Positions 25,690 to 33,544 of a stretch of 64,000 bases of DNA are shown piece by piece. Origin of the DNA: VXOZ01 sp965220045. Its GTDB lineage: Bacteria > Chloroflexota > UBA11872 > VXOZ01. The notes under the pieces are model-generated. The model was not told the origin of the DNA. It saw only the letters and a list, made by a program, of their open reading frames with translations, and did not search any database. Location: assembly GCA_965220045.1 (NCBI GenBank), contig OZ244803.1:1798001-1862000 (forward strand), read 5' to 3'. How positions within the stretch are numbered: the first letter of the stretch is position 1; the number at the start of each line of letters is the position of its first letter. The position numbers were made by a program, and so were the translations under genes.

Positions 25690-25973
25690 AAACTGCACAA
25701 GAAGTGCTCATCAGGCCGCTTATTACGGAAAAGGGCACGCTGCTCTCAGATCAAAACAAGTATCTCTTCGCGGTGGCGCGCGACGCAACCAAGATCGATA
25801 TCCGCCGCGCGGTGGAACAGACCTTTGACGTGACGGTGTTAGCGGTGAATGTCGTAAACGTTCCCGGCAAGGAAAAACGGTTTGGCAGGCACAGCTACCG
25901 CACGGCGCGATGGCGCAAGGCGATTGTGACGCTGCCGCAAGGTCAGTCCATCGATCTGTTTAGCGGCGTCTAG
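25686..25973 (+). CDS. rplW: Ribosomal protein L23
   Basis: 95 residues; exit-tunnel rim protein that docks trigger factor and SRP. Starts MKTAQEVLIRPLITEKGTLL at ATG 25686, sharing ATGA with the rplD stop. The frame is open further upstream but that is accidental overlap with rplD. ARDATKIDIRRAVEQTFDV is the conserved core. Confidence 0.93.
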   Translation: MKTAQEVLIRPLITEKGTLLSDQNKYLFAVARDATKIDIRRAVEQTFDVTVLAVNVVNVPGKEKRFGRHSYRTARWRKAIVTLPQGQSIDLFSGV

Positions 25974-25987
25974 GGGAGGATGCGCAA

Positions 25988-26818
25988 ATGCCGATAAAAT
26001 CCTATAAGCCCACCTCCGCCGGACGACGCGGTCTGATAACGGTAGCCAACGATGACGTTACCAAGACTAAGCCGGAGCGGCGACTTACAAAAGGCAAGAA
26101 GCAGAATGCCGGCCGCAACGCTTCCGGCAAACTCACTGTGCGGCATCGCGGCGGCGGCCACAAGCGGCGATATAGAACAATCGACTTCAAACGTGATAAG
26201 ATAGGGATTCCGGGCTCCGTTAAGGCAATCGAGTACGACCCGAATCGCAGCACGAGAATTGCGCTGATCGCGTACCGCGACGGAGAGAAGCGATACATCC
26301 TGGCTGCGGCCAGAATGAACGTCGGCGACACGGTGATGTCGGGACCTGACGCGCCGATACGACCGGGAAACTGCCTGCCCTTGGGAAGTATCCCGGCAGG
26401 AACGGCAGTGCACAACGTGGAGCTTCAGGCCGGGCGCGGTGGTCAGTTGGCGCGCAGCGCCGGGTCGTCCGTACAGCTCATGACGAAAGAGAGTGAGTTT
26501 GCCGTCATCAGGATGCCGTCCGGGGAAATCCGGCGCGTGCACTTGACGTGCAAAGCCACCATCGGTCAGGCAAGCAACGTCGACCACATGAGCACTGCCA
26601 CCGGCAAAGCGGGGCGCGCTCGGTGGCGGGGACGGCGTCCGTCGGTACGTGGTTCTGCCATGACGCCGCGGGACCATCCCCACGGCGGCGGCGAAGGCAA
26701 GGCGCCCATCGGCATGCCAGGGCCGAAGACTCCCTGGGGCAAGCCGGCGCTCGGTCTGCGCACGCGCAAGCGCAAGCCATCGGACAAGTTTATTTTGCGG
26801 CGGCGTAACGCACGCTAA
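25988..26818 (+). CDS. rplB: Ribosomal protein L2
   Basis: 276 residues; near the peptidyl-transferase centre and needed for subunit joining. Conserved blocks: HRGGGHKRRYRTIDFKRDK, NCLPLGSIPAGTAVHNVEL, and the C-terminal RGSAMTPRDHPHGGGEGKAP with the key histidine. Confidence 0.96.
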   Translation: MPIKSYKPTSAGRRGLITVANDDVTKTKPERRLTKGKKQNAGRNASGKLTVRHRGGGHKRRYRTIDFKRDKIGIPGSVKAIEYDPNRSTRIALIAYRDGEKRYILAAARMNVGDTVMSGPDAPIRPGNCLPLGSIPAGTAVHNVELQAGRGGQLARSAGSSVQLMTKESEFAVIRMPSGEIRRVHLTCKATIGQASNVDHMSTATGKAGRARWRGRRPSVRGSAMTPRDHPHGGGEGKAPIGMPGPKTPWGKPALGLRTRKRKPSDKFILRRRNAR

Positions 26819-26833
26819 GAGGAGTATTCCGGT

Positions 26834-27115
26834 ATGTCGCGGTCGCTGAAAAAGGGGCCCTTTGTCGAAGCAAAGCTGCTAAAGCGCATTCAGGACATGA
26901 ATGAAAGCGGGCAGAAACGGGTATTGCGCACGTGGTCCCGGGCGTCCACGATTTTCCCGGATATGGTTGGACACACCATTGCGGTCCATGACGGTAGACG
27001 CCATGTGCCGGTCTACGTTACGGAAAACATGGTCGGACACAAGCTGGGCGAATTCGCGCCGACACGGCAATTCCGGGGCCATTCGCGCGAAGATCGAGCC
27101 ACCACGGTACGCTAG
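26834..27115 (+). CDS. rpsS: Ribosomal protein S19
   Basis: 93 residues; 30S head protein contacting the A-site tRNA. MSRSLKKGPFVEAKLLKR, RASTIFPDMVGHTIAVHDGR and KLGEFAPTRQFRGH are diagnostic. Confidence 0.95.
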   Translation: MSRSLKKGPFVEAKLLKRIQDMNESGQKRVLRTWSRASTIFPDMVGHTIAVHDGRRHVPVYVTENMVGHKLGEFAPTRQFRGHSREDRATTVR

Positions 27116-27133
27116 CAACTGAGGACAGCACGG

Positions 27134-27487
27134 ATGCAGATACAAGCAACAGCCAAATATCTCCGCGTGTCCCCACGGAAGGCACGGCGCGTCGCCGCGA
27201 CCGTGAAAGGCAGGACTGCCGGCGAAGCGCTGGCAATCTTGCGCTTCCTGCCCAGCCCAACCGCACGCATGCTGGCAAAGGTGGTGCGTTCCGCCATGGC
27301 CAATGCAGAGAATACTTATAGCTTGGACCCAGCTGAACTGACGGTAGCCAGCGTGCTGGTAGACAAGGGTCCGGCATTTCGACGAATAGACCCCAAGTCT
27401 CGCGGACAATGGGGTCTGATTAGACGGCGCACAAGCCATGTAACCGTGATCGTGGAAAATGAGGAGAACTTGAGTAGTGGGGCGTAA
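27134..27487 (+). CDS. rplV: Ribosomal protein L22
   Basis: 117 residues; its beta-hairpin lines the exit tunnel. KYLRVSPRKARRVAATVKGR and GPAFRRIDPKSRGQWGLIRRRTSHVTVIV are typical. Overlaps rpsC by 11 nt. Confidence 0.94.
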   Translation: MQIQATAKYLRVSPRKARRVAATVKGRTAGEALAILRFLPSPTARMLAKVVRSAMANAENTYSLDPAELTVASVLVDKGPAFRRIDPKSRGQWGLIRRRTSHVTVIVENEENLSSGA

Positions 27488-28328
27488 AGTTCACCCAGTC
27501 GGATTTCGCTTGGGCTTCAACCGAACGTGGAGCAGCCGGTGGTATGCCGGCAAAGAGTATGCAACCCTCGTTGAAGAGGACAGCCGGATTCGCAAGATGG
27601 TCCTTGCGCAATTCGAGCAGCCACGCACCGGAGCCACAGGCGGCAGGCGCTCTGGCATGGGAGCGGGAATCTCCCAGGTAGACATCGAGCGTGCCGGCAC
27701 GACGATCAAGGTGGACATACATACGGCGCGACCCGGAATCGTCATCGGGCGCGGCGGCGCGGCCCAGGCCCAACTTCGCAAGGACCTGCGCGACCTCACC
27801 GGCAAGAACGTCCGCACGAATATAATCGAGATCAGACAGCCTGAAACCAATGCCTACCTCGTCGCGCAAGCGGTGGCCGAACAGTTGGAGCGCCGGGTGT
27901 CGCCGCGCCGCGCCATCAAAATGGCAGCCGACCGGGTAGTACGCTCAGGCGCAATTGGCGTCAAGCTCATGGTTGGCGGCCGCCTGGGCGGCGCCGAAAT
28001 GTCCCGCAGCGAAAAGGAAATTCGGGGCACGGTCCCTTTGCAGACGCTGCGCGCCAATATTGACTACGGCTTCGTTCAGGCCGTTACAACCTACGGGATT
28101 TTGGGCGTGAAGGTGTGGATATACACGGGAGACGTAACGCCGGAAGAGTTTTATGCCCGGCAGCAATCCGCAGCGCCGGAAGAGGCGCCCTCGCCGCCGC
28201 CAAGACGGAGACGGAGACGGCCACGGCGAGTATCGGAGCGCTCTCCGGACAGAGACCGGGGTCAAGGCGCGCGACAGCGCGGGCAATCTGATAGCGGCGG
28301 CGCCAGAAGAGGCGAAGCGAGCGAGTAA
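27477..28328 (+). CDS. rpsC: Ribosomal protein S3 with basic C-terminal extension
   Basis: 283 residues against the usual 210-240. N-terminal MGRKVHPVGFRLGFNRTW, type-II KH domain with VIGRGGAAQAQLRKDL, and GIKV-type KVWIYTGDV region place it firmly as S3, part of the mRNA entry helicase site. From about residue 230 a Pro-, Arg- and Gly-rich tail follows (PPPRRRRRRPRR and later RGQGARQRGQ), absent from most S3. GTG start overlapping rplV. Confidence 0.95.
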   Translation: MGRKVHPVGFRLGFNRTWSSRWYAGKEYATLVEEDSRIRKMVLAQFEQPRTGATGGRRSGMGAGISQVDIERAGTTIKVDIHTARPGIVIGRGGAAQAQLRKDLRDLTGKNVRTNIIEIRQPETNAYLVAQAVAEQLERRVSPRRAIKMAADRVVRSGAIGVKLMVGGRLGGAEMSRSEKEIRGTVPLQTLRANIDYGFVQAVTTYGILGVKVWIYTGDVTPEEFYARQQSAAPEEAPSPPPRRRRRRPRRVSERSPDRDRGQGARQRGQSDSGGARRGEASE

Positions 28329-28336
28329 GAATACTT

Positions 28337-28759
28337 ATGTTGATGCCTAGACGGACAAAGCACCGCAAGATGCACCGCGGCCACCGGCGCGGCAAAGCGC
28401 ACCGAGGATCTACAATTGCCTTTGGCGATTTTGCCTTGCAGGCACTGGAAGGCGGGTGGGTAGATAACCGGCAGATCGAGGCGGCTCGACGCGCCGTGAC
28501 ACACCACATCCGTCGCGGCGGACAAATGTGGATCCGGATCTTTCCCGACAAAGGGTTGAGCAAGAAGCCCGTCGAGGTGCGCATGGGCGGCGGCAAGGGT
28601 CCGCCGGAACAGTGGGTCGCCATCGTCAAACCCGGCCGCATTCTCTTTGAGCTTGCCGGCGTGCCGGAAAATGTGGCTCAGGAAGCCATGCTTCGTGCGG
28701 CCCATAAACTATCCGTAAAGACACGCTTCATCTCCCGGGAAACACCGGAGATCATCTAG
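28337..28759 (+). CDS. rplP: Ribosomal protein L16
   Basis: 140 residues; binds the A-site tRNA elbow region of the 50S. MPRRTKHRKMHRGHRRGKAHRG, GGQMWIRIFPDKGLSKKPVEVRMGGGKG (conserved blocks) are clear. The true start is the ATG at 28337 or the one at 28343 two codons on. Confidence 0.94.
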   Translation: MLMPRRTKHRKMHRGHRRGKAHRGSTIAFGDFALQALEGGWVDNRQIEAARRAVTHHIRRGGQMWIRIFPDKGLSKKPVEVRMGGGKGPPEQWVAIVKPGRILFELAGVPENVAQEAMLRAAHKLSVKTRFISRETPEII

Positions 28760-28780
28760 ACAGAGGTAGGAACGCCCAGG

Positions 28781-28984
28781 ATGACGAAACCAGCGGAACT
28801 GCGCGCACTGAGCACGGAAGACCTGCAGGAACGGCTTGAAGAAGCGCAAGCTGAGCTATTCAATCTGCGGTCACAGCAGGCAACGGTGCAAATGGAAAAC
28901 CCAGCTCGCTTTGGCATCCTCTTTAGCGAGATTGCGCGTATCAAGACGATTCTGCATGAAAAAGCGCTTGGCATTACCGGGTAG
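28781..28984 (+). CDS. rpmC: Ribosomal protein L29
   Basis: 67 residues; exit-tunnel rim protein. KPAELRALSTEDLQERLEEAQAELFNLR and the helix RIKTILHEKALG fit the two-helix L29 fold. Position between rplP and rpsQ is canonical. Confidence 0.92.
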   Translation: MTKPAELRALSTEDLQERLEEAQAELFNLRSQQATVQMENPARFGILFSEIARIKTILHEKALGITG

Positions 28985-29005
28985 AGAAGAGCAAAGATAA
29001 AGGCT

Positions 29006-29320
29006 ATGACTGAAGCGACAAGATCAACCGGCCGTCGGAAGCAGCGTAAGGGCATCGTGGTTAGCGATAAGATGGATAAATCCGTCGTCGTCTCCGTAAC
29101 GCGAGTGCGCCGCCATCCGTTGTACAAGAAGACCGTGCGGAGCGCCAAGAAATACCTTGCGCACAGTCCGAAAAACGACGTCCATACGGGTGATCGCGTG
29201 CTCATAGAGGAAACACGACCTCTTTCCAAGCGCAAGCATTGGCGCGTGCTCGAGGTACTTGAGAGAGGCGAGCGGGCAGACGCCGCGGAAGCGGGAGAGC
29301 TCGCAGAGGCAGTGGAATGA
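29006..29320 (+). CDS. rpsQ: Ribosomal protein S17
   Basis: 104 residues; primary 16S-binding OB-fold protein. RKQRKGIVVSDKMDKSVVVSV, RVRRHPLYKKTV and GDRVLIEETRPLSKRKHWRV are diagnostic; a short acidic Ala/Glu tail follows. Overlaps rplN by 4 nt. Confidence 0.94.
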   Translation: MTEATRSTGRRKQRKGIVVSDKMDKSVVVSVTRVRRHPLYKKTVRSAKKYLAHSPKNDVHTGDRVLIEETRPLSKRKHWRVLEVLERGERADAAEAGELAEAVE

Positions 29321-29685
29321 TCCGAGAAACGTCACGTATACGCGTTGCCGACAATAGCGGCGCCCGCGAGATCATGTGTATCCGCGTTCTGGGTGGATCC
29401 CGGCGCAAGTATGGCGGCATTGGCAGCGTTGTGGTTGCCTCCGTAAAGGAAGCGGTACCCATCGGCCAGGTACGGGAAGGCGAAGTGGTGCGCGCGCTCA
29501 TTGTGCGTACGGCCAAAGAGTATCGGCGCGCCGACGGCTCCAGCATTCGCTTCGATGACAATGCGGCTGTGCTCTTGGGACCGCAGAATATGCCCCGAGG
29601 CACGCGCATTTTCGGACCTGTTGCCAGGGAGTTGCGCGAAATGGGTTTCATGCGCATTATTTCCCAGGCGCCGGAGGTGCTCTAG
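29317..29685 (+). CDS. rplN: Ribosomal protein L14
   Basis: 122 residues; subunit-interface protein forming bridge B8. MIRETSRIRVADNSGAREIMC, and FDDNAAVLLGPQNMPRGTRIFGPVARELRE are classic. ATGA overlap with rpsQ. Confidence 0.96.
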   Translation: MIRETSRIRVADNSGAREIMCIRVLGGSRRKYGGIGSVVVASVKEAVPIGQVREGEVVRALIVRTAKEYRRADGSSIRFDDNAAVLLGPQNMPRGTRIFGPVARELREMGFMRIISQAPEVL

Positions 29686-29687
29686 CC

Positions 29688-30008
29688 ATGCAACGAGTTC
29701 AATCTGGCGATCAGGTGGAGATTACTGCAGGCAAGGACCGCGGCAAACGCGGTCAGGTCATGCGGGTAATCTCGGCGGATCGTGCCGTGGTAGTGGACGG
29801 CATCAATGTAGTCAAGCGTCATCAGCGGCCCATGCCGCCCATGCAACCGGGGGGCATCATCGAGATGCCCGCGCCCCTGGCGGAATCGAATGTCAAAGTC
29901 GTGTGTCCGCACTGCGACTCGGCGACACGCATCGGTTTCCGAATCCTCGACGATGGCAGCAAGGGACGCGTGTGTAAGCAGTGCCAGGAAATCATAGGTC
30001 AAGAATAA
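29688..30008 (+). CDS. rplX: Ribosomal protein L24
   Basis: 106 residues; assembly-initiator protein with KOW motif GDQVEITAGKDRGKRGQVMRV. The C-terminal half keeps two CxxC pairs (CPHC and CKQC), a probable zinc site of the C+ L24 form. Confidence 0.94.
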   Translation: MQRVQSGDQVEITAGKDRGKRGQVMRVISADRAVVVDGINVVKRHQRPMPPMQPGGIIEMPAPLAESNVKVVCPHCDSATRIGFRILDDGSKGRVCKQCQEIIGQE

Positions 30009-30017
30009 GGACGTCCG

Positions 30018-30587
30018 ATGGCGGAAAAAGCACACATGCAGCAACTCTATGAAGATGAAGTGCTGCCGGCAATTGTCAATGAGTTTAGCTACGCTTCCGT
30101 AATGCAGGCACCGAAGATTACCAAGGTAGTGGTGAATATCGGGCTGGGAGAAGCGCTGCAAGACGCGCGGGCCCTGGATAATGCCGTCGGCGATCTAACC
30201 ACCATCACCGGACAGAAGCCGATCGTAACGCGTTCGAAGAAGAGTATTGCCAACTTCAAGCTCCGCGAGAATCAAGCAATCGGAGCGAAAGTGACCCTGC
30301 GGCGTACCCGCATGTATCACTTTTTGGAGAAGCTCTTCAACGTGGTCTTTCCACGAATTCGCGACTTTCGGGGAGTGTCGCCCAATGCGTTCGACGGTCG
30401 TGGGAACTACTCGGTGGGGCTCCGCGAGCAGCTCGTATTCCCGGAGATCGATTACGATAAGGTCGACCGCGTTCGCGGTCTGGAGATAACCATTGTGACA
30501 TCCGCGCAAACCGATGAAGAATCACGCTACCTGCTGACTGCGCTGGGCATGCCGCTCGCGCAGGAAGCCAGCCAATTAGCAAGCTAG
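30018..30587 (+). CDS. rplE: Ribosomal protein L5
   Basis: 189 residues; binds 5S rRNA and contacts P-site tRNA. PKITKVVVNIGLGEA, KPIVTRSKKSIANFKLRE, FPRIRDFRGVSPNAFDGRGNYSVG are conserved blocks. No 5S gene is in this window. Confidence 0.95.
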   Translation: MAEKAHMQQLYEDEVLPAIVNEFSYASVMQAPKITKVVVNIGLGEALQDARALDNAVGDLTTITGQKPIVTRSKKSIANFKLRENQAIGAKVTLRRTRMYHFLEKLFNVVFPRIRDFRGVSPNAFDGRGNYSVGLREQLVFPEIDYDKVDRVRGLEITIVTSAQTDEESRYLLTALGMPLAQEASQLAS

Positions 30588-30600
30588 GAGACGCAGTCCC

Positions 30601-30810
30601 GTGGCAAAGCAATCCAAGATTGCCAAGTGGCGCAAACAGAGGAAATTGCTGGAACAAGGCCGGATGAAGCATCCCGTCAAGTTTCGCAACCGCTGCTATC
30701 AGTGCGGGCGGCCGCGGGCGTACATGCGTAAGTTCGGACTCTGCCGGATCTGCTTCCGGGGAGCGGCGCTGCAAGGCTTGCTGCCTGGTGTCACAAAGTC
30801 AAGCTGGTAA
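30601..30810 (+). CDS. rpsN: Ribosomal protein S14, zinc-binding type
   Basis: 69 residues; short zinc form with CYQCGRPRAYMRKFGLCRICFR, which gives the C-x2-C-x12-C-x2-C site. It is slightly longer at the N-terminus than the usual 61 residues. GTG start. Confidence 0.94.
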   Translation: MAKQSKIAKWRKQRKLLEQGRMKHPVKFRNRCYQCGRPRAYMRKFGLCRICFRGAALQGLLPGVTKSSW

Positions 30811-30834
30811 TGCACACGCGAGAGTAATGCAACA

Positions 30835-31236
30835 ATGACCATGACCGATCCCATTGCCGACATGCTGACGAGGATCCGCAACGCCATCCAGGCACGCCAT
30901 ACCCACGTGACAATTCCGGCATCCAAGATGAAGTCCGCAATTCTGTCTATTCTCGAGAGGGAAGGATACATCGGTCCTTTCGAGACTGTGGAACAACAGA
31001 GCCCGCAGGCCATGCTCAAGGTTAGCCTGAAGTACACTGATGAACGCGCGCCGGTGCTGCTAGGGTTGCGGCGTGTGAGCAAGCCGGGACTGCGCGTATA
31101 CGCGGGCAAAGACGAGATTCCTCGAGTAATGGGCGGCATTGGCACAGTTATCCTGTCAACTTCCTCAGGTGTCATGACCGGTCGCGAGGCCTGGCAGCGC
31201 AAAATCGGCGGGGAAGTTCTCTGTTACGTTTGGTAA
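30835..31236 (+). CDS. rpsH: Ribosomal protein S8
   Basis: 133 residues; central-domain 16S binder and, in E. coli, repressor of the spc operon. MTDPIADMLTRIRNAIQARH, KPGLRVYAGKDEIPRVMGGIGTVILSTSSGVMT blocks are visible. Start is ATG 30835 or 30841. Confidence 0.95.
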   Translation: MTMTDPIADMLTRIRNAIQARHTHVTIPASKMKSAILSILEREGYIGPFETVEQQSPQAMLKVSLKYTDERAPVLLGLRRVSKPGLRVYAGKDEIPRVMGGIGTVILSTSSGVMTGREAWQRKIGGEVLCYVW

Positions 31237-31247
31237 GGTAAATCGCA

Positions 31248-31799
31248 ATGTCTCGAGTCGGAAAACAACCGGTTCCGATCCCCAGCGGGGTGCAGGTGAA
31301 CGTGCAGGCTGCAGCCGTTCACGTGAAGGGACCGAAAGGCGAACTGGAGATTGAAACAGTACCCTCCGTTAGCGTGGCCGTTGAGGACGGAGCCGTCCGT
31401 GTCGACCGCTCCGATGAGAGCCGGGAAGTCCGGGCTCTCCACGGTCTGACCCGCGCCTTGGTCGCAAATATGATTGAGGGGGTAACGCAAGGATATCGGA
31501 AGACCCTGGAATTGCATGGAACGGGGTATCGCGCCCAGCTCGCCGGCAGCAAGCTGGTAATGCAATTGGGTCATTCACACCCCGATGAGTTCAGTCCCCC
31601 GCAAGGCATCAGCCTTGAAGTCGAGAATCCAACCACGATTCACATTGACGGCATTGACAAGAAGTTGGTCGGGCAGGTCGCGGCAGACATCCGCGCCGCG
31701 CGTCCGGTGGAAATCTACCTTGGCAAGGGCATTCGCTACCGCGGCGAATACGTGCGCCGTAAAGCCGGTAAAGCCGGCAAGGTCGGCGCGGGCGAGTAG
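31248..31799 (+). CDS. rplF: Ribosomal protein L6
   Basis: 183 residues; two-domain 50S protein by the factor-binding site. MSRVGKQPVPIPSGVQV, VKGPKGELE, GTGYRAQLAGSKLVMQLGHSHP and GKGIRYRGEYVRRKAGKAGK are diagnostic. Confidence 0.95.
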   Translation: MSRVGKQPVPIPSGVQVNVQAAAVHVKGPKGELEIETVPSVSVAVEDGAVRVDRSDESREVRALHGLTRALVANMIEGVTQGYRKTLELHGTGYRAQLAGSKLVMQLGHSHPDEFSPPQGISLEVENPTTIHIDGIDKKLVGQVAADIRAARPVEIYLGKGIRYRGEYVRRKAGKAGKVGAGE

Positions 31800-31867
31800 C
31801 GGTCCCCGGCCGGGACGAGTAAAAGACACAGGTTCGCTTTACAAGCTCTTTTGGATGGATATGTAGC

Positions 31868-32245
31868 ATGCGTTTGATGCGAGGAAGAAAGGCGCTGGGC
31901 GCCCGCGCGCGGCGGCAACGCCGGGTACGCGCGAAGGTCAGCGGCGTGGCGGCAAGGCCCCGTCTCAACGTCTTTCGCAGTAATGAACACATCTATGCCC
32001 AGGTCGTCGATGATTCGTCACACCACACGCTCGCGGCGGCTTCTACCCTCGATGCGTCCGTGCGGGAGGCGCTTGAAGCAAGCCAGCCGAAGCATGCGCA
32101 GGCCGCCGTGGTCGGCCGCGTCGTGGCAGAGAGAGCGCGTGAAAAAGGCATAGAAGAGGTAGTGTTTGATCGCGGCGGCTACCAGTATCACGGCCGGGTA
32201 CGCGCCCTTGCGGAAGCAGCCCGGGAAGCGGGACTAAAGTTCTAA
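31868..32245 (+). CDS. rplR: Ribosomal protein L18
   Basis: 125 residues; binds 5S rRNA with L5. RVRAKVSGVAARPRLNVFRSNEHIYAQVVDD and VVFDRGGYQYHGRVRALAEAAREAGLKF are conserved. Confidence 0.94.
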   Translation: MRLMRGRKALGARARRQRRVRAKVSGVAARPRLNVFRSNEHIYAQVVDDSSHHTLAAASTLDASVREALEASQPKHAQAAVVGRVVAERAREKGIEEVVFDRGGYQYHGRVRALAEAAREAGLKF

Positions 32246-32266
32246 CTGAGTGAGGCAAAGGATACT

Positions 32267-32851
32267 ATGCCAGACAGCGTTACCATCGATCCAGCGTCGT
32301 TGAACCTTGTAGAGCGCCTGGTCAATGTCAATCGTGTGGCCAAGGTCGTGCGGGGCGGGCGCACCTTCAGTTTCAACGCCGTAGTCGTGGTAGGCGACGA
32401 GGCCGGTCACGTTGGCATCGGCATTGGGAAAGCGCGCGAAGTTTCGGAAGCCATTCGCAAAGGCGGAGAGAAGGCGCGGAAAGCGCTTGTGCGCGTGCCT
32501 CTGGCGGGCACCACCATCCCCCATGATATAACCGCAAAGTACGGCGCCTCGCGCGTGATGCTCAAACCGGCGGCGCCAGGCACGGGCGTAATAGCCGGCG
32601 GTCCGGTGCGCGCGGTCGTAGAATGCGCGGGGGTGCACGACATCCTTACGAAGTCGCTTGGCTCCAACAACGCGATCAACGTGGTGAAGGCAACGATGGC
32701 GGCACTTGAACAACTGCAGAGTCCGGACCAGGCATATTCCCGCCTCGGCAGACTCAAGTCGCAACGGCGGCAGCCAGAGGAAGAAAGCGCTGACCCGGCC
32801 CCCGCCGTCGTGGCAGTAGCCGAGGCAGAGGACGAAGACAATGGCAGCTAA
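32267..32851 (+). CDS. rpsE: Ribosomal protein S5
   Basis: 194 residues; 30S accuracy protein. ERLVNVNRVAKVVRGGRTFSFNAVVVVGDEAGHVGIGIGKAREV (conserved span) and the HDI-x-K-x-LGS-type end HDILTKSLGSNNAINVVKAT are clear. The acidic tail overlaps rpmD by 11 nt. Confidence 0.95.
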   Translation: MPDSVTIDPASLNLVERLVNVNRVAKVVRGGRTFSFNAVVVVGDEAGHVGIGIGKAREVSEAIRKGGEKARKALVRVPLAGTTIPHDITAKYGASRVMLKPAAPGTGVIAGGPVRAVVECAGVHDILTKSLGSNNAINVVKATMAALEQLQSPDQAYSRLGRLKSQRRQPEEESADPAPAVVAVAEAEDEDNGS

Positions 32852-33062
32852 TCCGACTTCGTCTAAGACGCCGACTTCGTCCAAGACACTGCGCATAACC
32901 TTGCGCAAGAGTCCCATCGGCTTCTCGAAAGACCAGAAGCAAACGGTAGCAGCCCTGGGACTGAAGAAACGGGAACAGTCTGTAGAACATGACGCCTCAC
33001 CGACAGTGCGCGGGATGATCAATAAAGTCGCTCATCTCGTGGACGTCGAGGAGACCTCTTAG
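32841..33062 (+). CDS. rpmD: Ribosomal protein L30
   Basis: 73 residues; small 50S protein. Core LRITLRKSPIGFSKDQKQTV and GMINKVAHLVDVEE identify it. The N-terminus carries a tandem duplication (TSSKTP-TSSKTL) matched by an 18-nt direct repeat at 32855-32890, absent from typical L30. Confidence 0.9.
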   Translation: MAANPTSSKTPTSSKTLRITLRKSPIGFSKDQKQTVAALGLKKREQSVEHDASPTVRGMINKVAHLVDVEETS

Positions 33063-33094
33063 GCATTCAGGAAAAAGAATAGGAAGAAGCTCGC

Positions 33095-33538
33095 ATGGAA
33101 AAACATGCGCTCCGCGCTCCAGACGGCGCCAGGCGTCGCCGGAAGCGCGTCGCCCGCGGCCACGGCGGACGCGGACACAAGACTGCCGGGCGCGGCACAA
33201 AAGGACAGAAGTCCCGCTCCGGCGCCAGCATACCTGCATGGTTTGAGGGCGGGCAGACCCCCTTTGTGCGGCGACTGCCGCACCGGCGTGGCTTCAGCAA
33301 TGCCCGTTTTCGCGTTGTTTACCAACCGGTCAACGTGGGTGACCTTTCCCGCGTGTTCCCAGCCGGTGCCACGGTAACGCCGCCCGACATGGTGGCGCAG
33401 GGCTTGGCCCGTTCCACACAGATAAAGGTGCTTGGGGGCGGTGACATCGCCCATGCGCTTAATGTACAGGCACCCAAGTTCTCTCAGTCTGCACGCGCCA
33501 AGATTGAGGCTGCCGACGGCACTGTAGCGGAAGGGTAA
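33095..33538 (+). CDS. rplO: Ribosomal protein L15
   Basis: 147 residues; late 50S assembly protein. The Gly/Arg-rich N-terminal tail (KRVARGHGGRGHKTAGRGTKGQ region) and FEGGQTPFVRRLPHRRGF are typical. Immediately upstream of secY as in standard spc operons. Confidence 0.94.
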   Translation: MEKHALRAPDGARRRRKRVARGHGGRGHKTAGRGTKGQKSRSGASIPAWFEGGQTPFVRRLPHRRGFSNARFRVVYQPVNVGDLSRVFPAGATVTPPDMVAQGLARSTQIKVLGGGDIAHALNVQAPKFSQSARAKIEAADGTVAEG

Positions 33539-33544
33539 CGCCGC

